DNA of 47,584 nucleotides from Desulfohalobiaceae bacterium (GTDB taxonomy: Bacteria; Desulfobacterota; Desulfovibrionia; Desulfovibrionales; Desulfothermaceae), in the NCBI GenBank assembly GCA_021737085.1, contig JAIPEP010000003.1, forward strand, positions 1-47,584, written 5' to 3'. The position numbers were made by a program, and so were the translations under genes. Shown here one piece after another: positions 18,636-26,551 of the stretch (positions are counted from its first letter, which is position 1; every line of letters starts with the position of its first letter). A model generated the notes under the pieces. The model saw only the letters and a program-made list of their open reading frames with translations. It made no database searches and was not told the DNA's origin.

Positions 18636-19232
18636 ATGGAGATATCCGCGAAGATGGTTAAGGACCTCCGGGAAAAGACCGGTGCCGGAATGATGGATTG
18701 CAAAAAAGCCCTCCAGGAGACTGACGGGGACGAGAAAAAGGCAGTTAACTGGTTGAGGGAGAAGGGGATCTCCAAGGCGGAGAAACGCTCCGGTCGGTCC
18801 GCAGCCGAAGGAACCATTGGCACTTATGTGCATACCAACGGCAAGATCGGAGTGATAGTGGAGGTGAACTGCGAAACGGATTTTGTGGCCAAGAACGAAA
18901 AATTCCAGGAGTTCGTTAAGAATATTTCCATGCAGATCGCGGCTGCCAGTCCCATCTGCGTGCGTCCGGAGGAATTGCCCCAAGAGTCCCTGGAGCAGGA
19001 GAAAGAGGTTTACCGAAAGCAGGCCCAGGCCGAGGGCAAGCCGGAGCGTGTTGTGGAGCAGATCGTGGAGGGCCGTATAGGGAAGTACTACAAGGAAGTT
19101 TGCCTTATGGAGCAGCCCTACATCAAGGACGACTCCCTTACGGTTAAGGATCTGCTCAATGAGCTGATCGCTGTTTTGGGGGAAAAGATCGTTATTAACC
19201 GCTTCCAGCGCATGGAAGTGGGCGAGACTTAG
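18636..19232 (+). CDS. tsf: Translation elongation factor Ts, short form
   Basis: A 198-residue nucleotide exchange factor for EF-Tu. The N-terminal UBA-like domain ([16 protein letters not shown]) and the TDFV exchange motif (ETDFVAKNE, about 83-91) are present. It is about 85 residues shorter than the E. coli protein and resembles the Thermus-type EF-Ts with a single core subdomain, which works as a dimer. The start at 18636 is preceded by AGGAGA; a terminator follows at 19247. Confidence 0.96.
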   Translation: MEISAKMVKDLREKTGAGMMDCKKALQETDGDEKKAVNWLREKGISKAEKRSGRSAAEGTIGTYVHTNGKIGVIVEVNCETDFVAKNEKFQEFVKNISMQIAAASPICVRPEELPQESLEQEKEVYRKQAQAEGKPERVVEQIVEGRIGKYYKEVCLMEQPYIKDDSLTVKDLLNELIAVLGEKIVINRFQRMEVGET

Positions 19233-19246
19233 TCATAGAAGCAATG

Positions 19247-19269
19247 GCCCCCTCTGGGGGCTTTTTTTT
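19247..19269 (+). terminator. Rho-independent terminator after tsf
   Basis: GCCCCC and GGGGGC form a 6-bp stem with a three-base loop followed by eight T. It may end or attenuate rpsB-tsf transcription ahead of pyrH. Confidence 0.88.
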
Positions 19270-19383
19270 CTTGTCTCCAGCCGATCCTGGGGATAGGATA
19301 TTCTATTGTTTCCCCTCACCGCAGCCCGAGACCAAGAGGATGGATCGGGAGAGCGGGATCCCCTTCATCATTCGGCGGGTGTT

Positions 19384-20100
19384 ATGACTCGATTCGCCTA
19401 CACACGGGTATTACTTAAATTGAGCGGAGAAGCCCTGGCCGGGAAGGAGGCCTACGGTGTGGACCAGGAGGCCATCGATGCCATTAGCCGCGATGTGTCG
19501 GAAGCGGTGGAGACGGGAGTGGAAATGGCCCTGGTCATCGGGGGAGGGAATATTTTTCGGGGGGTTTCCACCTCCGCCCGGGGAATGGATCGCGCCTCGG
19601 CGGATTATATGGGCATGCTGGCCACAGTGATGAACGGCCTTGCTTTGCAGGACAGCCTGGAGAAGAACGGGCTGGTCACCAGGTTGACCACGGCGATAGG
19701 GATGCAGGAGGTGGCTGAGCCCTATATTCGGCGCCGGGCTATCCGCCATCTGGAAAAGAAGCGGGTGGTGATCTGTGCCGCCGGCACGGGGAATCCGTAT
19801 TTCACTACGGATACTGCCGCCTCTCTGCGAGCTATGGAGCTCGGGGCGGATGCCCTGCTCAAAGCCACACGGGTGGACGGGGTGTATGACAGAAACCCCC
19901 GGGATGCCGAAGCCAGGCTTTTGCGCAGGCTTACCTATCTCGATGTGCTGCAGCAGAGTTTGGGAGTCATGGACTCCACCGCAATCTCATTGTGCATGGA
20001 CAATAACCTTCCGGTGGTGGTCTTCAATCTGCTGACGCGGCACAATATCCTGCGGGTCATTGAAGGGAAAGATGTGGGCACAGTCGTGCAAGGAGGTTAG
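19384..20100 (+). CDS. pyrH: Uridylate kinase
   Basis: A 238-residue UMP kinase of the amino acid kinase fold; makes UDP from UMP with ATP. KLSGEAL at the N-terminus, IGGGNIFRG near 53 and the [12 protein letters not shown] loop near 160 are family signatures. The open frame reaches back to 19306, but the ATG at 19384 starts the conserved fold. It is followed by frr after two bases, so the two are co-translated. Confidence 0.97.
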   Translation: MTRFAYTRVLLKLSGEALAGKEAYGVDQEAIDAISRDVSEAVETGVEMALVIGGGNIFRGVSTSARGMDRASADYMGMLATVMNGLALQDSLEKNGLVTRLTTAIGMQEVAEPYIRRRAIRHLEKKRVVICAAGTGNPYFTTDTAASLRAMELGADALLKATRVDGVYDRNPRDAEARLLRRLTYLDVLQQSLGVMDSTAISLCMDNNLPVVVFNLLTRHNILRVIEGKDVGTVVQGG

Positions 20101-20102
20101 AC

Positions 20103-20657
20103 ATGGAGGATGTATTCCAGGATTGCCGGGATCGGATGGAGAAGGCGCTTCAAACCCTGCACAAGGATTTCGCTAAATTGCGCACTGGCAGAGCGACAAC
20201 CTCCCTGGTGGATGACATCCATGTCGATTACTACCAAATGCCCACCCCCCTGAATCAATTGGCCTCCATCTCCATTCCGGATAGCCGGACCATAGTCATT
20301 CAGCCATGGGACAAGAGCAGCATAGGGAATGTGGAGAAGGCTATCATGAAGTCGGAGCTGGGGCTGAATCCCATAAACGACGGCAAGGTGATCCGGATCA
20401 ACATCCCGGCTCTTACCGAGGAGCGGCGCAAGGAGTTGGCCAAAGTGGCCAAGAAGTACACCGAGGACACCAAGGTGGCCATCCGCAACATTCGGCGGGA
20501 GGCAAACGACACCCTCAAAAAACGCAAGAACAACAAGGAGATCTCCGAGGACGACATGTATTCCGGGCAGGAACAGATCCAGAAGCTCACCGACGAGTAC
20601 GTGTCCAAGGCGGATAAGGCCCGGGAGGATAAAGAAAAGGAAATCATGGAGCTATAG
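20103..20657 (+). CDS. frr: Ribosome recycling factor
   Basis: A 184-residue factor that with EF-G splits post-termination ribosomes. The sequence [13 protein letters not shown] near the N-terminus and the long helical C-terminal part are typical, and length matches the family (185). An AGGAGG ribosome site in the end of pyrH (about 20091-20096) precedes the ATG. Downstream uppS starts five bases after the stop. Confidence 0.97.
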   Translation: MEDVFQDCRDRMEKALQTLHKDFAKLRTGRATTSLVDDIHVDYYQMPTPLNQLASISIPDSRTIVIQPWDKSSIGNVEKAIMKSELGLNPINDGKVIRINIPALTEERRKELAKVAKKYTEDTKVAIRNIRREANDTLKKRKNNKEISEDDMYSGQEQIQKLTDEYVSKADKAREDKEKEIMEL

Positions 20658-20662
20658 CCCCC

Positions 20663-21391
20663 TTGAGCCCGGAGAACCACTCGGACGAGACCCAAGAGGC
20701 AGGAGCTCTCCCCCGGCATGTTGCTATAATCATGGACGGCAACGGGCGCTGGGCCAAACAGCGCGGCCAGCCCCGCAGCGAGGGACACAAGGCGGGTACG
20801 GAGGCGGCGAGGCAAATCGTGACCCATTGCCGGGAGCTGGGGATCGAACACCTCACCCTGTACACATTTTCCAAGGAGAACTGGAAACGTCCCCGCGCGG
20901 AGATCGATGTCCTCTTCGATCTTTTGATCCGCTTTATTCGGGGAGAGCAGCACAGGCTCGTCCAGGAGTCCATTCGCCTCAATCTGATCGGAGAGCCGGA
21001 GGGACTGCCCTCGGGAGTGCGTCAGGTGCTGCGGCATGTCTGTAATCAGACGGCGAAAGGGGAGCGGATGGTCCTCAATCTGGCCCTGAACTATTCCGGA
21101 CGGGACGAGATCCTTGCTGCGTGCAGGAGAATCCTCTCCCAGGGTCTCGATCCGGAGCGGATCACCCAGGAGCTGTTCTCTGACTTTCTGAGCACAGCGA
21201 ATCTTCCGGATCCGGACCTCGTCATCCGAACCAGTGGGGAGCGCCGCTTGAGCAACTTCCTGCTCTTTCAATCCGCCTATTCCGAGTTCTATTTCTCGGA
21301 CACCCTGTGGCCGGACTACAGCGCTGCCGATCTCGATCTGGCCCTGGAGGATTATCGCCACAGGTGCCGCCGTTTCGGAGCGGCCAGATGA
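20663..21391 (+). CDS. uppS: Isoprenyl (undecaprenyl) diphosphate synthase
   Basis: A 242-residue cis-prenyltransferase that elongates farnesyl diphosphate to the undecaprenyl carrier for cell-wall synthesis. The catalytic Asp25 is in IMDGNGRWAK, and the RTSGERRLSNFLLFQ segment near 193 is present. The frame opens with a TTG at 20663, just after frr; no closer ATG exists before the conserved region. Its stop codon lies inside a weak heptamer tract (21387-21428). Confidence 0.96.
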   Translation: MSPENHSDETQEAGALPRHVAIIMDGNGRWAKQRGQPRSEGHKAGTEAARQIVTHCRELGIEHLTLYTFSKENWKRPRAEIDVLFDLLIRFIRGEQHRLVQESIRLNLIGEPEGLPSGVRQVLRHVCNQTAKGERMVLNLALNYSGRDEILAACRRILSQGLDPERITQELFSDFLSTANLPDPDLVIRTSGERRLSNFLLFQSAYSEFYFSDTLWPDYSAADLDLALEDYRHRCRRFGAAR

Positions 21392-21428
21392 CAGAAGACA
21401 GCAATTAGGATGCCGGGGACAGAATATA
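21387..21428. repeat. Weak 7-bp-period tract G at the uppS stop
   Basis: Six heptamers each beginning with G (gatgaca, gaagaca, gcaatta, ggatgcc, ggggaca, gaatata). It includes the uppS stop codon. Periodicity is weaker than in the other tracts. Confidence 0.4.
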
Positions 21429-21492
21429 GCCTGCGCCACCCTATCATTTCCTTGGAGAAAATATCTCGCGAAAGACAAACAGCAGTGTATTC

Positions 21493-22287
21493 ATGACCCC
21501 CCACACGAAGCGCGTTATTACCGGCCTGGTCCTGGTTCTCGTTTTAGGCTATCTCATTTTCTGGGCCTCCCCCCTGGAAGTGGCCCTCGGGGCACTTGCC
21601 TTGAGCGGAATGGGCCTGTGGGAGTTCTTTTCCCTGTTCTGGCCCGGGTCAAAGCGGGTCTGGCTCAAATGCGTAGGCATAGTCCTGGCCGTTCCCCTCG
21701 TGATGCACAACTTTCTGGGAATACCTGCCCTGAGTGCGGTGCTTTTCAGCTTGTGGGCCATGAACGTAATCTTTCTGGTCCAGTCCGGCAGAGGCAGAAA
21801 GGAGATCGACTGGCAGGGCCTGCAGATCGTGAGCCTGGGCCTGATCTATATCCCTCTGGCCCTGCAGTTTCTGGTTGGTTTGGCTGCGGAGGAGATGCTC
21901 CTGGTTTTGCTTTCTGCCTTCGCCACAGATATCTTCGCCTACTATTTCGGCTCCTGGTGGGGAAAACGAAAGATGTGGCCCGAAGTGAGCCCTAAAAAAA
22001 CCTGGATGGGAGCGGGAGGGGGGGTGCTAGGCTGTATGTCGGTCAGCCTAGTCTTCGGCCTGAGTGTGGGCACAGCCCCCTGGCTTGTTTGGATCGGCTT
22101 GGGTGTGGCACTCAACATAGCCGCCCAGTTGGGCGATTTTTTCCTCTCGGCCCTGAAGCGGCGGCAGGAGGTCAAGGACTCGGGGAAACTGCTTCCCGGC
22201 CATGGCGGCTTCCTGGACCGCTTCGACAGCGTGCTTTTAGTCCTGCCCGCTTACATGCTTTTCCAGTCCCTTTACCCCCTGTTCTGA
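21493..22287 (+). CDS. cdsA: Phosphatidate cytidylyltransferase
   Basis: A 264-residue inner-membrane enzyme making CDP-diacylglycerol from phosphatidic acid and CTP. About seven hydrophobic segments precede the C-terminal CDS signature region (LKRRQEVKDSGKLLPGHGG and DRFDS, about 220-245). It belongs to the rpsB-to-tsaB operon and uses the product of PlsC. A long heptamer tract begins right after its stop codon. Confidence 0.96.
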   Translation: MTPHTKRVITGLVLVLVLGYLIFWASPLEVALGALALSGMGLWEFFSLFWPGSKRVWLKCVGIVLAVPLVMHNFLGIPALSAVLFSLWAMNVIFLVQSGRGRKEIDWQGLQIVSLGLIYIPLALQFLVGLAAEEMLLVLLSAFATDIFAYYFGSWWGKRKMWPEVSPKKTWMGAGGGVLGCMSVSLVFGLSVGTAPWLVWIGLGVALNIAAQLGDFFLSALKRRQEVKDSGKLLPGHGGFLDRFDSVLLVLPAYMLFQSLYPLF

Positions 22288-22292
22288 GGTAG

Positions 22293-22395
22293 GTTCCGCG
22301 TTCCGCGTTCTGCGTTCCCCGTTCAGCACCCGGAAACCTGAAACCGGAACGCGGAACGCAGAACGCAGAACGAAGAACGCAGAACGGTGAACCCA
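22293..22395. repeat. 7-bp-period tract B forming a large inverted repeat
   Basis: Five gttccgc-type heptamers (22293-22327) are followed by nine units of the form acNNNga (22328-22390, such as acgcgga, acgcaga). The second half is close to the reverse complement of the first, so the tract can fold into a long stem. It fills the gap between cdsA and dxr and includes the dxr GTG start. Confidence 0.85.
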
Positions 22396-23604
22396 GATAT
22401 GCTGTCCTATATTTCCTCCTTGCAAGCGGCGAGCGCCCTTCCTTCGCGGGGCCGCAGGCTGGTGGTCCTGGGGAGCACCGGTTCTATCGGCCGGAATGTG
22501 CTGTATATCGCCAGCCAGAACAGGGAGCTTTTTCAGGTTGTGGCCCTGGCAGGCGGGGATAATGTCCAGCTGTTGGCCGAGCAGGCCGGGTGGTGGCGAC
22601 CCCCATACCTGGCGGTCCGGTCCGAGGAGGCGATCCCTGTGCTGCGTTCCCGGCTGCCTGGGGACTACAGCCCGGACATCCAGGCAGGGCAGGCCGCGTA
22701 CGAGGCCCTGGCCACTCTCGGCGAGGCGGATCTGGTGGTTTCCGCCCTTATGGGGGCTGCCGGGCTTGCGCCTACGGTTGCGGCGCTCACCCGTGGTAGG
22801 GTTGTGGCCCTGGCCAACAAGGAATCCCTGGTCATGGCCGGGGATATGATACGTCGCTGTTGCCGGGAGAGTGGAGCGAGTCTGCTCCCGGTGGACTCGG
22901 AACACAACGCCCTGTTTCAGGTCCTGGCCGGACAGGAGGAGAAGGAGGCAGTCAAGCTGCAGCTCACCGCCTCCGGAGGGCCCTTTCGGGATAAGGACAG
23001 CTCCTTTCTGGAGCAAGTCACTCCCGAACAGGCCCTTAAGCACCCCAACTGGTCCATGGGGGCCAAGATCAGCGTGGATTCCGCCACGCTGATGAACAAG
23101 GGCCTGGAGATCATCGAGGCGCACCACCTTTACGGGGCTGATGCGCAGGACATAGAGGTCCTGGTTCATCCGGAGAGCATTGTGCACTCTCTGGTGGAAT
23201 ACAGGGACGGCTCCACCCTGGCCCAGTTGGGCCTGCCAGACATGCGCGTGCCCATAGCCTATTGCCTGAGCTATCCCTGTCGTCTGTCTACGGAACTACC
23301 AAGCCTGGACCTGGCGCGTAGCGGTGGTCTCCATTTTTCCCTCCCAGATAACGAACTGTTCCCCTGTCTCGACCTGGCCCGTCAGGCCCTACAAGCCGGA
23401 CCCAGCCATCAGGTTGCCCTCAACGCCGCCAATGAGGTGGCTGTGGAATTGTTTTTAAAGCGGGAGCTGTCCTTTTTTGGAATTAGTCAGGTCAACAGGA
23501 GTGTTTTGCAGGAACACCGCCCAATGTCACTGATCAGGGTGGAGGATATACTCGCCCTGGACAGGGAAGTGCGGGAGAGAACAAGGCGGGCGATCCGGAA
23601 ATGA
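22387..23604 (+). CDS. dxr: 1-deoxy-D-xylulose 5-phosphate reductoisomerase
   Basis: A 405-residue NADPH-dependent enzyme of the MEP isoprenoid pathway, converting DXP to MEP; it feeds UppS encoded upstream. The nucleotide-binding VLGSTGSIGRN (28-38), the NKESLVMAG motif (about 140) and the metal-site region VDSEHNALFQ are present. The GTG at 22387 lies within the heptamer tract and lacks a good ribosome site; an ATG at 22399 is an alternative start. The stop overlaps rseP (ATGA). Confidence 0.96.
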   Translation: MNPDMLSYISSLQAASALPSRGRRLVVLGSTGSIGRNVLYIASQNRELFQVVALAGGDNVQLLAEQAGWWRPPYLAVRSEEAIPVLRSRLPGDYSPDIQAGQAAYEALATLGEADLVVSALMGAAGLAPTVAALTRGRVVALANKESLVMAGDMIRRCCRESGASLLPVDSEHNALFQVLAGQEEKEAVKLQLTASGGPFRDKDSSFLEQVTPEQALKHPNWSMGAKISVDSATLMNKGLEIIEAHHLYGADAQDIEVLVHPESIVHSLVEYRDGSTLAQLGLPDMRVPIAYCLSYPCRLSTELPSLDLARSGGLHFSLPDNELFPCLDLARQALQAGPSHQVALNAANEVAVELFLKRELSFFGISQVNRSVLQEHRPMSLIRVEDILALDREVRERTRRAIRK

Positions 23605-24665
23605 TCAGTGTCCTAGCCATCGTCCTCGTTCTGGGGGGGCTCATTTTCTTCCACGAGCTGGGCCACTTCATGGTGGCCAAGTCCCTGGGCATAGGAGTGC
23701 GCACTTTTGCTCTAGGTTTCGGCAAGAAAATGGCAGGCTTTGTCCGGGGACAGACGGAGTACCGCATTTCTGCAGTCCCGCTTGGCGGCTATGTCCAGCT
23801 GGTGGGGGAGAACCCCGGAGAGGATCTGCCCAGCGGATTCCAGCGGGAAGAGAGCTTTTCCGACCGACCGCCGTGGCAACGCATGCTGGTTGTTGCGGCA
23901 GGGCCGGTGTTCAACTTCCTTCTGGCCCTGCTCATCTATGCGGGCATCTTTTTTTTGGTGGGGCAGCAGGTGCTGCTGCCCACCATCGGCTCGGTGCAGG
24001 AGGGGACCCCGGCAGCTAGAGCCGGGCTGAAGGCCGGGGACAGGATCGTGTCCATCCAGGGCGAGCAGGTAGAGTACTGGCAGCAACTGGCCGAACACAT
24101 CCGGGGAGCGGGCGGGGAAAGACTTACACTTCGGGTGGAGCGGGGAAACGTAATCAAGACCTTTCGGGTTACTCCACAGGTGCAGCCCGCGAAGAACATC
24201 TTCGGCGAAGAAGTCCGTGTAGCTCGCATCGGGATCGAGGCAGCCAAGGATGTGGCTTATCGTGATCTTGGCCCGCTACAATCCATGGGGGCGGCGGCGC
24301 AACAGACCTGGCGGGTGGTCAAGCTCACTTTTCTGGGTCTGGTCAAGATCATCGAGAGGGCCGTTCCCCTGAAGAGCCTGGGAGGCCCCATTCTTATCGC
24401 ACAGTTGGTGGGCGAGCAGGCCCAGCAGGGCCTGGTGGACGTTCTGGGGCTCGCCGCACTGATCAGCATTAATCTGGGCATCTTGAACCTGCTTCCCGTA
24501 CCCGTCCTGGACGGCGGCCACCTCCTTTTCTTCGGGTTGGAAACGGTGCTGGGCAGGCCCGTGGACCCCAAGTGGCGGGAGATGGCCATGCGCATCGGCC
24601 TGTCTTTGCTCATCGCTCTCATGATCCTGGTGATCTACAATGACCTCTTCCGTCTCTTCAGTTGA
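23601..24665 (+). CDS. rseP: Site-2 intramembrane zinc metalloprotease RseP
   Basis: A 354-residue M50 protease of the inner membrane that cleaves anti-sigma factors and signal-peptide remnants within the membrane. HELGH (18-22) binds zinc, and the third ligand is in VPVLDGGH near 295. One PDZ domain (about 110-190) is visible where E. coli RseP has two. It overlaps dxr by four bases and tsaB by 26, so the three are tightly coupled. Confidence 0.95.
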   Translation: MISVLAIVLVLGGLIFFHELGHFMVAKSLGIGVRTFALGFGKKMAGFVRGQTEYRISAVPLGGYVQLVGENPGEDLPSGFQREESFSDRPPWQRMLVVAAGPVFNFLLALLIYAGIFFLVGQQVLLPTIGSVQEGTPAARAGLKAGDRIVSIQGEQVEYWQQLAEHIRGAGGERLTLRVERGNVIKTFRVTPQVQPAKNIFGEEVRVARIGIEAAKDVAYRDLGPLQSMGAAAQQTWRVVKLTFLGLVKIIERAVPLKSLGGPILIAQLVGEQAQQGLVDVLGLAALISINLGILNLLPVPVLDGGHLLFFGLETVLGRPVDPKWREMAMRIGLSLLIALMILVIYNDLFRLFS

Positions 24666-25398
24666 GACCGTTCTTGCCCTGAACGCTGCGGAGGACAGGC
24701 TCCAGGCCGTCCTGGGAAGCGCGGGCGAGATTTTCAGCTCCTGCGAGGTGCGTGCCCCAAGCCGGGGGATCACGGTGCTTCCCCGTGCGGTGCAGCAGTG
24801 CCTGAAGGAGGCGGGGATGCAGGCGGCGGACCTGGATGGCCTCGCCTGTGTGCGCGGTCCGGGAGCCTTTACCGGACTCCGCATCGCCATTTCCTATGTG
24901 TTGGGTTTATCCCGGAGCACAGGGGTGCCCACATGCGGATTGGACTACCTTCCCCTGGTAGCCGAGTTCCCGGCCCAAACTGTGCCGGGAGAGCTGTGGG
25001 TCATGATTCGCGCCCGCATCAATACGGTCTATCTGCAGGGCTTTTTTTTCCATCCCGAGCACGGGCTCCGCGCCGTGAGCCAGCCAGGGGCCTTTTTTTT
25101 GGATCAGGCGCGTCAGGTCCTGGAAGGCCGCCCCTGCTCACTGTACCTGGCGGGTAGCGGTCTGCGCCAGAACTGGGAATATCTTTCCTGGTGTTTGTCC
25201 CGAGCCAGATTTTTGGATAGGATCTGGGACAAGCCCTCCGCGGACACGCTTCTTTCTGCCGCGAGTCGGGGTGATTACTCCTTCGAGCCCCTCGAGCCGA
25301 GCTATATGCGGCCTTCCGACGCAGAGGCCGATCTGTCGAGGATCGCCGCCCGGCGTGGTGTGAATCCCGACAAATGGCGGAACAGGGGTGGGGGGTAG
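24640..25398 (+). CDS. tsaB: tRNA t6A biosynthesis protein TsaB
   Basis: A 252-residue ASKHA-fold protein, partner of TsaD in making the N6-threonylcarbamoyl-adenosine of ANN-decoding tRNAs. The family signature RGPGAFTGLRIA (about 73-84) is present. The start lies within the end of rseP (26-base overlap); I keep the ATG at 24640, though the internal GTG/TTG choices cannot be excluded. It closes the operon that began with rpsB. Confidence 0.92.
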   Translation: MTSSVSSVETVLALNAAEDRLQAVLGSAGEIFSSCEVRAPSRGITVLPRAVQQCLKEAGMQAADLDGLACVRGPGAFTGLRIAISYVLGLSRSTGVPTCGLDYLPLVAEFPAQTVPGELWVMIRARINTVYLQGFFFHPEHGLRAVSQPGAFFLDQARQVLEGRPCSLYLAGSGLRQNWEYLSWCLSRARFLDRIWDKPSADTLLSAASRGDYSFEPLEPSYMRPSDAEADLSRIAARRGVNPDKWRNRGGG

Positions 25399-25487
25399 AC
25401 GCACCCGGCTATGGAGGGCTGCCGCGGATCAGACTGTCTGCTTTCACCAGGGCGGGAGTCACGGCTTCCAGCCGGCAAACAGCCCGG

Positions 25488-26021
25488 ATGCAAAATTTTA
25501 TGGTCTGGACAAATCACTCCGAGCCTCTTACCTCCAGCCTGGAGGATTATCTGGAGGCCATTTTTGCCCTGGAAAGGGAAAGCAAGGCCGCGCGCTCCAA
25601 GGATATCGCCGAGCGTTTGGGGGTCCAGCGCGGATCTGTCACCGGCGCTCTACAGACCCTCTCCCAGAAGGGGCTCATCCACTACCATCCCTATAGCAGG
25701 ATTACCCTTACGCCGGAGGGGTTTCGTGTAGCCACTCGAATCGTCTACCGGCACAAGGCCCTTTTCGAGTTCCTGCACACCTTTCTGAATCTCCCCGAGG
25801 ATGTGGCGGAATCCAACGCCTGCCGCCTGGAGCACCACATCGACGATGAGGCCCTGGACCGCCTCATAGCCTTTGTCCAATTCGTGCGCAACTGCCCCCG
25901 AACAGGAGCGGACTGGCTCGCCGCCTTCACCCGTATGTGCGGCGAATGCGGACAATGCGCCAACTGTGAGCCCTGTATCGCGTCATGTCTGGAGTCGTAC
26001 CGGATGCGGCAGTCCTCCTGA
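25488..26021 (+). CDS. DtxR/MntR-family regulator with cysteine-rich tail
   Basis: A 177-residue metal-responsive repressor of the DtxR family. A winged helix-turn-helix (about 15-70, with LEDYLEAIFAL and SVTGALQTLSQKGLI) precedes the dimerisation domain, whose EHHIDDEALDRL segment near 115 supplies metal ligands. No SH3-like third domain is present. The C-terminus is unusual: CGECGQCANCEPCIASC has six cysteines spaced two or three residues apart, suggesting an extra zinc or Fe-S site. The frame opens at 25374; ATGs at 25488 and 25500 begin the family-like sequence, and neither has a strong ribosome site. Targets are unknown. Confidence 0.8.
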   Translation: MQNFMVWTNHSEPLTSSLEDYLEAIFALERESKAARSKDIAERLGVQRGSVTGALQTLSQKGLIHYHPYSRITLTPEGFRVATRIVYRHKALFEFLHTFLNLPEDVAESNACRLEHHIDDEALDRLIAFVQFVRNCPRTGADWLAAFTRMCGECGQCANCEPCIASCLESYRMRQSS

Positions 26022-26551
26022 GCACCGGGGCTACGCGGCAAAGGCGCGCGCATCTCGCCAGACAGCTCCCGTTCTCAGGGAAAGAGTGTATATAACCCTT
26101 ATTTCCGGGCTGATCCGGGCACAACGAAACATGGAAATGACCGGAGCCTATCCGGGGAGAGCGCTTCACTCTGCACCCATTCAAAGAATGGGTGCATGTG
26201 TTCGCTGGGTTCCATATAGATCGAGGCTTTGTAGTAGAGTGCATGAGTCCCGAGCTCGTGCCCCTATTTTCCAGGGGTTGCCTTACATGAATTCGTGCCT
26301 GTTTCACTGGTGGCTCGGAAGTGGAGCCGCTTGGATGTTGCTGTATCCTGCATTTGTAGGATGGGATGAAACCTGCGCTTACAGCGCTCTCCCCGGATAG
26401 GCTCCTTTCCAATTTTATCTAGCAATTCAGTATGTTGCAGACATTTTCATATAAAAAGTGCCGGCCCGGCTCCGGAATGAGCAAGGTCGGGGAAGGGAAG
26501 CATTTCCGTAAAGGACCGCGGACAGAGCGGCCGAAGTGAGCCAGTTAATCT
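26022..26551. other. 530-base intergenic region
   Basis: No believable gene. Most of it is occupied by the structured element at 26143-26405; the flanks are AT-richer than the genes. A TATATA (about 26088) lies upstream but lacks a fitting -35. Confidence 0.6.
26143..26405 (+). ncRNA. Candidate structured RNA or palindromic element, 263 bp
   Basis: The ends (26143-26165 and 26383-26405) are a perfect 23-bp inverted repeat. Inside, helices follow one another with little spare sequence. CACTCT 26167-26172 pairs with 26236-26241 and encloses a 10-bp hairpin (26173-26182 with 26186-26195). CATGAG/CTCGTG follows at 26242-26260, then CCCCT/AGGGG at 26261-26277. GTTTCA 26301-26306 pairs with 26367-26372 and encloses two hairpins (26312-26328 and 26345-26362). 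Two pairs are U-G or G-U only when read as plus-strand RNA, which favours that strand. No known RNA family is recognised, and transcription is unproven; a MITE is the main alternative. Confidence 0.55.

Noticed and set aside
22293-22395. CRISPR array
   Set aside because: The repeats are tandem heptamers with no spacers, and no cas gene is present.
25873-26412. Open frames on both strands across the 263-bp element
   Set aside because: No family resemblance and the sequence is explained by nested inverted repeats.
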